Of a stretch of DNA of 64,000 nucleotides, positions 23,971 to 34,930 are shown in pieces. The position numbers and the translations under genes are program-made. A model generated the notes under the pieces. That model saw nothing but the letters and a program-made list of their open reading frames with translations. It had not been told where the DNA came from and did not search any database. The stretch comes from Aspidiotus rigidus (taxonomy: Eukaryota; Arthropoda; Insecta; Hemiptera; Diaspididae). The stretch is from assembly GCA_035079385.1 (NCBI GenBank), contig JAVHKY010000052.1, positions 4,278,001-4,342,000 on the forward strand. Direction: 5' to 3'. Positions within the stretch are counted from its first letter, which is position 1; the number at the start of each line of letters is the position of its first letter.

Positions 23971-24137
23971 TTTCGGACGAAAGAAAATTGAAGTCTGTTG
24001 TAAACGCTTTTTCTAGACGATTTGAAACGAAGGTTGATGAAATTAGGTTGAAGATTATCACGCAGACACTCGCGAATAAAATAGATGTGAGATGAACAAC
24101 GCACTGATCTTACACGAAAATCTTGAAATTTATACAC
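23898..24137 (-). pseudogene. PLE-2 N-terminal basic domain, different frame
   Basis: The segment contains SSHIYFIRECLRDNLQPNFI and LQFSFVRKWLNLHD. It matches the layout of the PLE-1 N-terminal domain and lies just inside the upstream terminal repeat. It is offset in frame from the following 22996-23970 region, so one indel near 23960 separates them. Confidence 0.7.
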
Positions 24138-24569
24138 AATTTTCGCCGTATTAGCGTTATTGATAAGGAGGAGAGTCCATTACAAGAAAGAGAGGAAGAC
24201 ACTGTACGAACTTGCACATACCGTACTTTTTATTAACGCTTCATGTACTCGTACTTCTTAATTAGTTGGCTTTCGAAGATGAACCAGTAGGGTTCGAAAC
24301 CGCACTCAGCGTTAATACAAAGTATGTGCAAGTTCGTACCGTGTCTTCCTCTCTTTCTACACTGAACCAACTATTATTTTTGAATATTTTCTTGAATTAG
24401 TTTTTCCAGACCGATCAGGTATTGGAACCAATTGTGAGGCGAGTTGCAAAGTACCAGTCCAAGGCGGAACTGTGGAGAAATAAACGCATTGCTTCGTGGA
24501 ATCCTATGTGTGGTAAGGACAGACGGGCGCATTTGTTTTCAAAGAGGGGTCACCAGTTCTTTGCATTGA

Positions 24570-24960
24570 TTATTTTACTATTGAATTTTTCCAAAACGAT
24601 GTCTTTTGTGATTGTCTGAAGCGGTTTCTATATGTTGGCGTTCTATGTACCAATGAGAGGGATGGCATGTTGGTTTCATTTTTGTATTTGCGTCTTGAAA
24701 ACCCGTCGACTTCCTCCAAAATTTCATTGCTGAAGGTGAGATTGCCTTCCTTGTGAAAGTATGAAGGCGTTTGCTCATCAGTGAGGGGAATTGCCACTGT
24801 ACTTTGTTGACCTGTTTTTGTGAGGCGTTTTGTGGCCCTTTGAATTGCCGAGTTAGCCATCAGGATTGGATGAAGAGCGATAACCGATTTGTCCTTGAGG
24901 AACAGATGGATGTTGTCATCACCGACAAGCTGGAGGTGCTAGATGTGAGGAATGGTAGTT
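24570..24960 (-). pseudogene. Unrecognised coding-like fragment
   Basis: The minus strand gives a continuous stretch beginning near DDNIHLFLKDKSVIALHPIL and running MANSAIQRATKRLTKTG, then DEQTPSYFHKEGNLTFSNEI, with no stop for about 120 codons. Composition looks protein-like rather than random. It might be part of a mobile-element gag-like or RNA-binding protein, but I cannot name the family and no zinc knuckles are visible. It lies on the far side of PLE-2 from the RTE relic, so it could be another part of the element that PLE-2 interrupted. Confidence 0.3.
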
Positions 24961-26040
24961 TTGCTGTCCAAGGCCAGAATCGGCTACAATTAAAAACTTT
25001 ACTTAACGCGATATTTTTACGCACTATTAATTTTTAGACTCTTTTGCAAGACAAACAAATAAAATTTTTAGACTCTCTTGCGAGACAAAGAAATAGAATT
25101 TTATGCGGAAACAGAGTTTTGATTTCGCGAAAAACTTCGAGAAAATTGGAATCATAAGTTTGTAGAACTTATGAGATTAGTTTAACATACAACTCGATGA
25201 AATTCCGAAACTAGGGTTATTTCATTGAAGATTGAAGATTCCAATTTTGTGGACAAGTAAATACGAAGTACAGAAAGTAAACTGAGCGAAGAAGGTGCAC
25301 GGGTGCGATGTACCGCACAATACAGTAGATCGGAGAAACAAAAGCCACCGAATGGGTCCTCTTAATGAATTTACATAATCAAGAAATACTGTAGTATAGC
25401 GAATGTTAGTAACAAATTATAATATCGTACAGAAGAGAAAATGTCACGTCAATAACACGTAAGTAACGATAATTATGAGTGATACAATATTGATGTGATG
25501 GCGAAGATGACTATACCGGTAGCACGATACTGAAGAAGAAGATTATGCGGAGAGAAGGAGAAAGAGAGAGACAGACAGACAGACGGAGACAGAGAGACGT
25601 ACAATCTTACAAATACATTAAATTTTTAGTTTTACAGACACGTGAAGCTTAAGCGAAAAACCCAATCCTCTTCTGGTTAGATCAAGCCAACTATCATCAG
25701 GAAGAACGCACAATGAACTAAAGTTTGGCAAAAAGAGTATGAAAAAGAAGTACATGAAATGAAAGAAGATCGGTGCCGGCGAAGAAATTTAAAAAGGTGA
25801 TTAATATTCTACGACATAACGAAGAAACTCTCTCTTTTATTAGTACGTTAGTTGTACTGTTTAAGAAAATGAGATCATCCAATTGAAGTTCTGGGAAGAT
25901 CTCAAATTCTTCGAATCTATTTATCAGTTTACCTTCTGATACATGAATAATATATATTCCTTCTAAAGGTCATGATTGCAGTCCAATAAATGTTTTGCAA
26001 AGACTGAGTCGTGAGGCAAATGTTATAGGTGTAGGTGCGT
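24961..26040. other. Intergenic with GA/GACA microsatellite
   Basis: No gene seen. A purine-rich simple repeat (AGAGAGAGACAGACAGACAG and neighbours) occupies about 25555-25600. Confidence 0.5.
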
Positions 26041-26560
26041 TTATGTTCCTCATATCGATCTGACAACTCCCTACCTGTTTGGTCTATGTATTTGGTGGCA
26101 TAATCTCCTCATATCGATTTGACAACTCCCTACCTGTTTGGTCTATGTATTTGGCGGCATACTCTCCACATCTAATAGTGCAGATTCCACTCTTTTTGAA
26201 AATTTCTTGTTCATCTATCAACAGAAAACAATTATTTAGAGTACCTATTTTAGGTGTAGAAAGCAGGATCCAAAACACTACACTTAAAGAGTCAACTGAT
26301 GGAATATGACAGCTTTCCCTGGAAAGGGAGTCTTTTTTGAAGATAAAGATCGTGAATTTTTGGTGGTCTGTAATTCTGATGATGTCCATATGACCCTATG
26401 TAGTCGGTTGCGATATTTTTGGTGAATCATTTTTTGGATATCAATCTTCATAATATTGTTTTTCGACGCAGTCGATTTTATTATCTGGATTTCCGCGTGG
26501 AAGTTATGCAAGTCCATAGGTACAGAGAGGAGCCGATTAACCATGGTGTTGTAGGCTGCA
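26040..26560 (-). pseudogene. PLE-4 fragment: connector and degenerate GIY-YIG
   Basis: The minus-strand connector reads NRLLSVPMDLHNFHAEIQII, then SKNNIMKIDIQKMIHQKYRN. After frame changes an endonuclease start follows: KKSGICTIRCGEYAAKYIDQ then TGRELSNRYEE. GIY has become GIC and YIG has become YID, and the first cysteine pair is damaged, so it is inactive. Within this endonuclease a 59-bp segment is tandemly duplicated (26048-26106 and 26107-26165), shifting the frame. Confidence 0.8.
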
Positions 26561-26599
26561 AGTTAATGTCAAACGGGTGCCCATTGACCATTACTCTCA

Positions 26600-26775
26600 C
26601 GAAACGGAATAAGCTCACAAGAGATAATATTTTTATCAAGAACCCCTCAACGCCGAAAATAAATGAACATATCGAAACTCACAAGGGAGAAAAGTCCGCA
26701 TCTGGTCTGTTGTGGTCTGCTCTACCGACTCTCCATATAATTTGGCTAAGTACCTTAATTTATGGTTCCATCTCA
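26600..26775 (+). pseudogene. PLE-4 fragment: RT finger region, opposite orientation
   Basis: The plus strand reads RDNIFIKNPSTPKINEHIET then HKGEK. After a frameshift it continues VVVCSTDSPYNLAKYLNLWF. These match the PxLYGxxKxHK and RPVVSxxxxPxYxLAxYL blocks of PLE RTs (compare PLE-1 residues 131-170). It lies head-to-head with the minus-strand connector/endonuclease fragment, so the element has been inverted internally or two insertions abut. Confidence 0.75.
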
Positions 26776-26818
26776 TGACATAGTTTCGACTTCAAGAAAG
26801 CTTTGATCATTTACACAG

Positions 26819-27670
26819 CAGGCATGGGCAACCCGCGGAAGCTTTTGCCGTGGCCCGCAATGCGAATACCAAAATACAAAAAAATGAAGAAATTTTTGAG
26901 AAAGTGAAGAAATTTTCGTTGTTCGAATCAAAAAATGTAAAATTTTACACGAATTATTTCCAATATTTTTGGATAAATTTAGTATACAAAAAAACATGAA
27001 CTGATTATATTTTATTAGCTACTAGTGAGGAACTTGTCTTTGCAATTCACAGTTAAGCTCATCACAATTGAACCTGAGTAAGTATGTTGCAAACGCATCA
27101 AAGCAGTCAAATGCTCATCATTCAGCTTGCTTCTTTCCGGAGTTTTCATATTTTTCATGAGCGAGAAAGTATTTTCACATACAAATGTAGACCCAAAGAA
27201 AGCAAAGGTGCGCGGTGCGAGTTTCCTAATGTTGGAATATTTAATAGCGGGCATAATTTTATGAAATTCTCGCAACGGGGTCTCTGAAAACAAAGTGCGC
27301 AGAGAAGAATCGGCTTTCAAATCTATTAGTTACATTTGGTACTCTTGAGGCCCTTCCATTGCACCAACGACACAAAAGGGTTCTCAACCATTCTGCTTTG
27401 ATGCGTTTGCAACATACTCACCTGACCCCCAATTTTGATGGGCTTGCCTCTGAATTGCAAAGACAAGTTTCTCACTATTAACTAATAAATAATCAGTTCA
27501 CGTTTTTTTGTGTACTAAATTTATCCGAAAATATTGGAAATAATTTCTGTATAATTTTACATTTTTCGATTCCAACAACGAGAATTTCTTGATATGTGGC
27601 CCGCCGGATCATGAAAAGTTACGAATTTTCATGAATACGCTCGCGGTGTGAAAAAGGTTGCCCACGCCTG
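26819..27670 (-). mobile_element. hAT element with long inverted arms (fold-back form)
   Basis: Termini are CAGGCATGGGCAACC (26819) and its complement ending GCCCACGCCTG (27670), one mismatch in 15. The right flank ATTTACAG matches the left flank ATTTACACAG apart from an extra CA, which suggests the 8-bp duplication typical of hAT. Inverted similarity extends far inward: about 26970-27100 is the complement of about 27400-27535 (for example GATGCGTTTGCAACATACT). The element is thus mostly two arms around a short core. Confidence 0.8.
27015..27320 (-). pseudogene. hAT transposase C-terminal fragment (GTF2IRD2/ZBED-like)
   Basis: This frame reads LREFHKIMPAIKYSNIRKLA, then FAFFGSTFVCENTFSLMKNM and KLNDEHLTALMRLQHT. 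FGSTxxCExTFSxMK and the LxxEHLxxxLRL helix are the hAT dimerisation region as found in GTF2IRD2-like transposases. A second version of the extreme C-terminus (ALMRLQHTHLTPNFDGLASE and a QVSH end) is encoded in the opposite arm on the plus strand near 27400-27475 and keeps the family-like tail better. Only about 100 residues remain; catalytic residues are absent. Confidence 0.8.
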
Positions 27671-28529
27671 ATTTACAGAGAGAAGAATTTCAAATCAGAC
27701 TCCAGCAAGGTCAACACCACTGATCGGTATTGCACGGACCCACACTACGTCACCCATGTTGATCTTGTTTTTTCGGACTTTAAACTTCATTTTCGTTTTT
27801 GCGTCGTCCGTATCTTGTGTTCAATTTAGTTATTCAGTATACTTCTCTCTGATGGTGGAGAGCTTTTTTTTAGCACATTTATAGACGGTAGTGCCTTAAA
27901 AAATTTCCTCCTCAGGTATCTCTTCAAGTGCGAAAACAGTAGTCATGGGAATTTCACTTCCACTCTTGAAATTACTTTGCTTTTAACCCTTTTAATTTGT
28001 ATTCTTGTGTAGGTTTAATACAGCTCCTACTTCAATAGCTCTCCACGCTGATGAACAGCCTTTAGTTTCCCAAAATTTTGTATCACGATGTGCGTTGTCG
28101 AAAATAGCGACCTTTAACGTCACTCTTCCGACTTTCGATCAAGCTATCGAAATTAAACTATCGAGGCTGTAGAAACCTCCAGCCATGACGTCACATCAGG
28201 CAAAATCACAAACCTCGCCCAGACAACCTAAAAAGTTTGTTGACAAGCAAGGATAATTGAATTGAGCGAAATCTCGCTACTCTGTCTCCGGTTGTTAGTG
28301 TGAACGTCGTTGACATGCATCGCGTCGTGTGGTTAATTTGTGACATTTAATAAATTACAAGTATAATATTTGTGATCCGTGTGAATTGAAGATGGAAGAT
28401 GAAATCTCGAAGGTTAGTTTTCTAATGATAGCTTCTCCTCAAGCGTTGTCTTGATCCGTCTTCATCTGAGTTAGCTCCATAATGGTTTTCATTTCTGATT
28501 TAAAATTTATTCTGGAATAATACAAATAT
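27671..28529. other. Intergenic; possible short first exon near 28392
   Basis: No domain is seen. Around 28392 ATGGAAGATGAAATCTCGAA is followed at once by GGTTAGT, a good 5' splice-donor context, after a stretch that reads like an untranslated leader. This could be a seven-codon first exon (MEDEISK), but nothing downstream confirms it. Confidence 0.3.
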
Positions 28530-28632
28530 GTGGCGAAGATTTCAAGTCGATAGGTACAGCGGTTCTCGAGTTATAAAAGGACAAACAGACAGACAGACCG
28601 ACAAACTTTCCGCTTTATATATTAGATACTAG
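28530..28632 (+). repeat. Short retroposon 3' end (GACA-rich tail motif)
   Basis: The block TACAGCGGTTCTCGAGTTAT then GGACAAACAGACAGACAGACC and a CTTTATATATTAGAT end has the form of conserved 3' ends of LINE- or SINE-type retroposons in insects. No coding part is attached. The family assignment is inference. Confidence 0.4.
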
Positions 28633-29290
28633 TGTATGCCTGGTTTATACTAGCTAAGTTGATACTGCACTCTTAGTATAAAGCCATTATAAAGCTAGTA
28701 TAAAGCTAGTATATAAATTGGCTGGTGTGAACTGGCGGGACGAACTCGCATATTTTTGAATCACCGACGGAGTAACGTGGGTGGGGGGGGGGACTTCTTT
28801 GTCGATTATAAGTCTAATTTAAGACTAGTAAAATCCTAGTATAAAGCTAGTATATAAACTGGCCGGTGTTAACTCGCGGGATGAACTCGCAAAATTTCAA
28901 ACTAGGGGTTAGGACAGTATTAAGCCTAGTATAAAGGAGCCTAGACCTAGTATAAACCAGGCTTATACTAGCCAAGATGTAGCCTAGTAGAGGCCTAGAC
29001 TTGTTTAGGCCTAGTATAAAGGGGCAGTATACAGCTATACTAGGATCACCTGGTAAGGAGTAGGGAGGTTTATACTAGCGCCAATCTGGAGCAGGGCCGA
29101 GTAATAAAGAAGCGTAGATGTAGTACAAACCTAGTATAACTTCAGTACACTGGTCTAGTACAAAGTAGGCCGGATGAACTCGCAGACTTTTAGGGAGGGG
29201 CCACTCGCAGATTTCTCAATCACCTACGAGGTAGATATGGGTAAAGGGGGGGGGGGAGCACTCGCAAAATTCCAAATCAGGGGACAGGGC
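28633..29290 (+). repeat. CTAGTATAAA-rich block with three direct units
   Basis: Many copies of CTAGTATAAA or AGCTAGTATAAA occur. A larger unit recurs about three times (near 28710-28800, 28845-28920 and 29150-29280): AGTATATAAATTGGCTGGTG, a GGGACGAACTCGC-like segment, then a CGCAxAxTTTxxAATC segment and a poly-G tract. Single stretches of the same text sit inside family A copies at 6924, 32745 and 38485, which links the two. Confidence 0.65.
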
Positions 29291-31261
29291 AAAGTAAAGA
29301 CATGAAACATGTCAAAAAAGAGTGTCGACTCACAATAATGCAAGCCTTTATTTAAGACGTCTTACCTACAATAAAATCTAAATATAATGTTGCAAATTGT
29401 TTGACCGTCTCTTTTCATATCGATTTATTAATAATGTAGATTTCTCGAGTTCAAAAATTTTATACTCTCCCCACCCCTGCCCCCTCCACAGAACAAACAT
29501 CTTTTTTACTTCTCTCCTCGTTCTCTTCGGTAAACTCGGAATTATAATTTTTCCCATCTAATTTCCGCTTTCGAATCGTTGCCTCGATATAGAAAGACGT
29601 ATAAGGTAAATTAGAATATCACGACTGAGAAAAACTGTATTTTATACTCGATTCAGCTTAAGGACTGCCCGCGCCGATGGACGCTTTGTATTGCAAAAGG
29701 AAAGGGGAGTTGTATTGAATGCGTACGACTTTTCTTTTCTCTTATCGCCGCGGGTAATTCCCAATTTGGATCGAGTATGGCTACTATTCCTCGCGAAAAT
29801 TTGCTTCTTCCATTAATTATTATTTCGCTCAAGATTGAAAACTAGAAATCCATTCCTTTCGATACACATCGTTATATTCATTATGTATTATTCAGAATTC
29901 CTCCGTCAACTTATCCACAGTTTCCGCAATATCGACCAAATATAAGAAGGGAACCAACCCGTAAACGCATCGAATGCAAACACGTCACTCGTTTACTGCA
30001 TAGAATTCACACGACATAATAGCTTGATTGACGAGTACCATCATCGTTCGTTTATCGCTTTCCGTTTTTTAACAACCAAGCAAAGATGAGTAATAGGTTG
30101 GATAGGAAAAAAATCATCGAATTAAAAAACGTACGTATGACGCGCGTAAAATTTGACAATATCATGCAAAACTGCAATGACCATACATAGTGTGTGCTGT
30201 ACAATCGACACGTGCTGCAGTTAATTTAATAAAAGGCAAAGGGACCCGTCGCACCTAAAACGCTTTTCAATTTTTTTTTTTTTATTCTCTCTCTTTCATA
30301 TTTATAACATACAAACATCGTCGACGCTGCGATAGACGACGCTCTATTTTTTTTCATACTTATAGGAGTACGACCGTGTCCTTTTTTTTCTTCCTCTTTC
30401 GGTACCATCATATTTATCAGATCGGACATATCTAATCGGCTGCGGTAGTGGACAGTTCATCGGCGTCCTTCCGACATAGACGAACACAATCAACCCTGGT
30501 ATATGTGTGACCATAATTCGCTCCAGCCCTTTCTCTCTTCTCCTCTCTATGTGAGTGAACGATCCATCGCTCTCTCCCTCTTTCTTCTTCCATTCTTCTA
30601 TTTTGACATCAGGAAAAGGGGGTAAACTGAAGAAAGAATCGAGAGAGAAAAAAAGTATAATAACTGTTAATGATTCGAAAGCTATTCGACGCGACGGTAT
30701 AGTATAATTTTCGAAGCGGGACGTCCGCGTCCGTATCGTCCCGTGTGAATCACAATTTTCTAAATGGTCGAGGACTGTTGCCCACAATATTGTTTTTCAT
30801 TGTATTCCTTGAATACACCACCATACTGTTTGGACAAAATAAAATTAAACATTTTTTGCGCTCCAGCGAATCAGAATAACTGTCGCGCGGTACTCTCGAG
30901 TAGTGAGTGCGTAGTACTAGAAAAAAACGTTGTTTTGAAGTTGACAAAAAAGCAACGTCCTTATAAATGAGCTATTAATTAGCGAAACGACCATTGTCAC
31001 ACTCGTGAGAGGTAAGCGCGTGAGTTTTTCATAATAAGGAAGAATACTCTCTAAACGAGTTGACCTTCTTTTCATTTTATTTAATTGACTGGAGAATGGG
31101 CGCGTGATATCCAAATTATCCCGTACTATACTTCGGAAAAAATTTATCCCGATAGCGATCGTTCTAAAGATAGATATTATACCCTTTACACTTGATTTTC
31201 CAACTCACGAGTATTTGAATTCTGCCAGTTAGATTTAGATACCGAAGATACGAGTATTCAC
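29291..31261. other. Intergenic, no recognisable gene
   Basis: AT-rich, with locally CpG-containing stretches (29560-29760, 30670-30760). The longest frame (30344-30787, minus) is low-complexity and looks spurious. Confidence 0.45.
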
Positions 31262-31400
31262 ATTCCATCTAAATTTTTCGAGTCCCTCTCTCATCATAAA
31301 TAGCTCAAAAAGTCGAAATTTTTGTTTTCATGGTTGAAATTCTTACAAGTCTCCCTCTTATCATAATAAAAGCTCCGATAATCGAAATTTCCTTCATTGT
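31262..31400 (+). repeat. Family A internal modules only
   Basis: Two modules are readable: AATTTTTCGAGTCCCTCTCTC then ATCATAAATAGCTC, and AAGTCTCCCTCTTATCATAA. No termini are present. Confidence 0.55.
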
Positions 31401-31638
31401 GGTAGGTCAATTTTTTCGAAGTTGAGGAAAATGAAAAGCTTTTTTTAAGGCAAATCGACTGATTTCTTTTTTTCTGAATCCTCCTATCGATATTTCCTGC
31501 CAAATTGCCCATTTTGCTCTTTTTTAATGTTCATTTTCCAGGTTCTTTTCAGACTGCAATTCTGAAAAAAATCTATATCATGTATTGAATCAGTATCTAC
31601 TTGAAAAAAATACCTACCCATATTTTTTCAAGTGGTGC

Positions 31639-32223
31639 ATCATAACTAGAGTTAGGATTTTTCGGTACCGATAAATTAAAATTCGGTTTTTTGAAATGTC
31701 ATTTTCGGTATTATTCGGTATTTTCCAAATTTTTGAACGTAAAAATAATTACCAAAAAAAAATGGTAAAAAAGGGGGAATTGCGCAATAATTACAACCAA
31801 AATTATGATTTTCGCAGACATTCATGCTCAGTTTTAAGAGATCTCAATAAACCTCAAAACGAGTGTTCTACCCAACGCAACGTGAGCTTCATGTTCAATT
31901 TCTTTTGAAATTAGTAGATTTTCCAAAAACAACCAATTTTTCTCGTAACTCACAATATTTCCGTACTATTTTGCAAAATCTCGCTATTTCACGCGTTGCC
32001 AGCAGTTTTTTGGGAATTTTTGGACGTTTAAGTCAATTTTCGGTTTTATTCGGTGGTGAAGTCCATTTTCGGTGTTTATTCTGTTTTCGGTATTTTTCGG
32101 TGAAATAAAATTTTTTTCCTGGCCTTCCTACACCCTAAATCGTGTTCATCTTTCATTATTTTTGACTCGTCCTCAAAGGAAATCATTTGACAGAAACCGG
32201 CAGATCCTAACTCTAATCATAAC
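31639..32223. mobile_element. hAT-type non-autonomous element (569 bp) with 8-bp TSD
   Basis: The perfect duplication ATCATAAC occurs at 31639-31646 and 32216-32223. The element 31647-32215 has inverted ends TAGAGTTAGGAT and, after a 4-nt mismatch, CGGT. The 8-bp duplication points to the hAT superfamily. The interior contains reiterated TTTTCGGTATT and TTCGGTTTTATTCGG text at both sides (31660-31730 and 32035-32105), which may be subterminal transposase-binding repeats. No transposase is encoded. Confidence 0.8.
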
Positions 32224-32653
32224 GAACATTGCCAACAACTAAATTTTTTTTTTTTTACCACCAAAAATACAACTTTCTTTGATAAAAAAATGTTATAGTA
32301 CTTGTATAATCTCTCTAAAATGTCTTCAAAGATATATCAGATAGATTTTGTCCCGTCGCGTCGGTCTTTGAGGATGGCTGAATCACTGCCTTTAACCAAG
32401 ATATACTTGTCAAAATTGATACAGTGTTCAAGTCATTTATGAATACGGAGAATTTGGAAACGTGAATATTGTTCTACACAAGTATTTTAGATGATCGAGA
32501 CAGGTTTGATTTTTCAATAATATTTATATCAAACAACAAAAATTTTACTCTAGTATGAAGAGGCGCATTTTTTGGAAATATAATGCACACAAATATTATT
32601 TGACACTACTATTTATCAGTGTAACGATAACGTAGAGACTACAGCAACTTCCA

Positions 32654-32905
32654 TTAAAAAATTACGGTTTCCTTAATGAAGTTAAAGGAGGAACGCAGGG
32701 AACCTGTTCTATGAGTCACATTGGTGTTGGTATTGAGAATTCAAGCAAACCTAGACCTAGTACATAAAGCTAGTATTGAGGAGGCTGAACCTACTATACA
32801 CCTAGTATAAAATAGGAAGTCATCAAGTGACCTATACCTATTTTAGGGACTTCGAAATATATAGCTCGAGGGTCGAAATTTTTCAAGTCCGCTTCCTATC
32901 AGAAT
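32654..32905 (+). repeat. Family A repeat, right-truncated
   Basis: The left end (TTTCCTTAATGAAGTTAAAG, then GGAACCTGTTCTATGAGTCA) is intact and matches 38409. CTAGTA-type text and one TCGAAATTTTTCAAGTCCGC module follow. The right end is missing, replaced at about 32905 by unrelated sequence. Confidence 0.7.
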
Positions 32906-34759
32906 GCAACTTGGCTGCATTTCATTTGATAATAGACTAATTGACATTTGACAAAATGAAAATTTGTTTATCACAAAGTAATGTTGGAACATGGATGACC
33001 AGGATGAGCATAATTTTGAGACCAAAAAGTTTCACCCTTGGCCCATACTGGCACCCCAAAGTTTGCCACGACGATGGACACGAAAAGTGATTACATGCCC
33101 TTGCAATGCCGCCTGGCCTCAACTTTTTGTTCAAAATTGCAGTTGATCCCAGAAATGTATTCCGACAGTATTGCCTTCACGGGAACCCAGCAATATTAAA
33201 CGTTTGATCCGTTTCTATCAGATACAGGCCACGTAGTAAGGTAAAATCCATGTTTGTTACATCCGCGACCCTTTGGCACTTTGATGTGCCGCCATTAAAC
33301 TAAGGAAGTGAAAATAATGAAACAGTGAGTGGACGTTGTAGGGGAGGGGTCCCCCTTCGATTGAAAGAAAAAAAAAAAACCAATTACATCAAGTTGCCCA
33401 GAGTTGTTACATCAAATATTGACTTATTCGAAGAATCACCCACCAGTGCTATACTTCATTTCTCATATGCTATCGTTTACGTTATCTCATATGCAAATAC
33501 AATTCCTGTCGTAAGAACAATTTCTATTGTACTGAGAAACCTTTCTGTTTCAACGAGTAATGAGTGATATAACATTTAGCTATAAGTCATTTCATTTTTT
33601 AGTATATTCTCAAGAAATTAAAGATTATTAAACTTGATTCTTCATTTTAGTTCAACTACGTCGTTGAGTACCTCACTAGAATCTTTAAGAAAATGAAAAA
33701 ACTCAAGAATTGCCTTCGTTGTCAACTCAATTGTATGTATGTGCAAGTACAATTCCTATCATTGTGAAAGCAATCACATTTTTAGTCTCTATATATTTAG
33801 CCAACACCCACTCATGGCCAAAATTCCTCCCCTATCGAAATTATTTACAAACTTGACTGCTAAAATGTAATACCGAATTAGCAAAACTTTGAGCGCATCT
33901 GAATAAGTGGATTTCAAATAGGTAGAAACTGAACTTATTTGGAAAGAGAATTGACGAAACGGAATATTTTTAGCGACTAGAGAATTTTTTCACTATTTTT
34001 TTCGAATTCTACGGGTGATTTTAGGTACCTAGAAATAAATAGATAGCTATACATTCTGCAACGAAAAATCAAACATTCTAAAAAACAATGACCGACTCAA
34101 TAGTTAGCCACCGTGCGCGACTGCGCGTAATAATGAATAGAGTGAACCGCGTTCAAGTACGACTACCATGTACGAGGCGTATGCACTGTTCATCGTTCCA
34201 AACAGCGTGCAGCGCGCGGGTCTAGTTACACGTATTGGCGCCCTCACGGATATCAATTTTTAACGTTATTTCACCCCTTTCAGAGAGCTGATATTCATAC
34301 ATTGTATTGTTTTTAATGAGTCCGAGAGCAGTATTTTAGGTGAAAAATTACATGTGACACGCTCCCTCAAGTGTGTAAATCAGTTCAACAAACGTTTTTA
34401 TCGCGAAAATAAAATATGAAGGAGTGGGGGAGACGGGATAGCTACAAAACGTTTTCTTCGGATTCCTCTTATTATTCTAGAAACAACGAGCTACAAGCAA
34501 TTCCATAGTGACTGAAAAACAGTAAAATGGGAAAAACAAATTACATCTTCCTCCCTGAGGACTAAATGAGTAGATTTAGAGGTCTCAAATTTTGGATTGG
34601 GTGTCTTTAAATACAGTCCTACGAATCAGCTTCGATTAAAAAAAATTCTTAAGCTACTACGTTAGCTACTTGGGGTTGCGTTCATTGACTGCGTTCATCA
34701 AGGCAGACAGGAAATCTGTTTTATAGGAGTCTCTTTTTTTATACTTTTTTCTGGGTACT
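32906..34759. other. Intergenic, one coding-like patch
   Basis: No named gene. Between about 32950 and 33190 the plus strand reads fairly protein-like text (GTWMTRMSIILRPKSFTLGP, a stop, then ALAMPPGLNFLFKIAVDPRN), possibly an old exon or mobile-element relic. I recognise no family. The remainder is AT-rich without features. Confidence 0.35.
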
Positions 34760-34930
34760 CGAAATTTTTCCACGTGTCTTTAATAGCTCGAAGGTCGAAA
34801 TTCTTCAAGTTCCCGTCCTATCATACATAGCTCCGAAAAATTCCAGATCCCACATTTTTCCGTACGGCGCCCAGTTCCGATTTCTTCTTCCAAAACTTCC
34901 CCCGCCATAAAACAAGTCTCTGTTAAAAAG
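34760..34930 (+). repeat. Family A repeat, left-truncated and diverged
   Basis: Modules (AGCTCGAAGGTCGAAATTCT, CCTATCATACATAGCTC) and a right end (GCCATAAAACAAGTCTCTGT then TAAAAA) are readable. The GGACGGC segment is reduced to TACGGCGCC. Confidence 0.65.

Larger units (their letters stand above)
21438..24356 (-). mobile_element. Penelope-like element PLE-2 with both ends and TSD
   Basis: It is bounded by a 12-bp duplication (21426-21437, 24357-24368). A direct repeat (AAGGAGGAGAGT ... TTACAAGAAAGAGAGGAAG ... TTTTTATTAACGCT) lies at 21438-21536 and 24165-24240. A 24241-24356 inverted arm is the reverse complement of about 21475-21587. Both inverted copies carry a hammerhead-like block whose core is mutated (TTCGAAGA) but whose stem II (GAACC/GGTTC) and GAAA remain. 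Coding is on the minus strand in several frames. A 184-bp foreign insertion sits at 22080-22263. The intact ends and duplication make the boundaries firm. Confidence 0.9.

Noticed and set aside
25555..25600. CRISPR-like short repeats
   Set aside because: A GA/GACA microsatellite; no spacer structure, and the genome is eukaryotic.
30344..30787. 147-codon minus-strand frame
   Set aside because: Low-complexity basic and serine-rich composition, no domain, simple-sequence origin.
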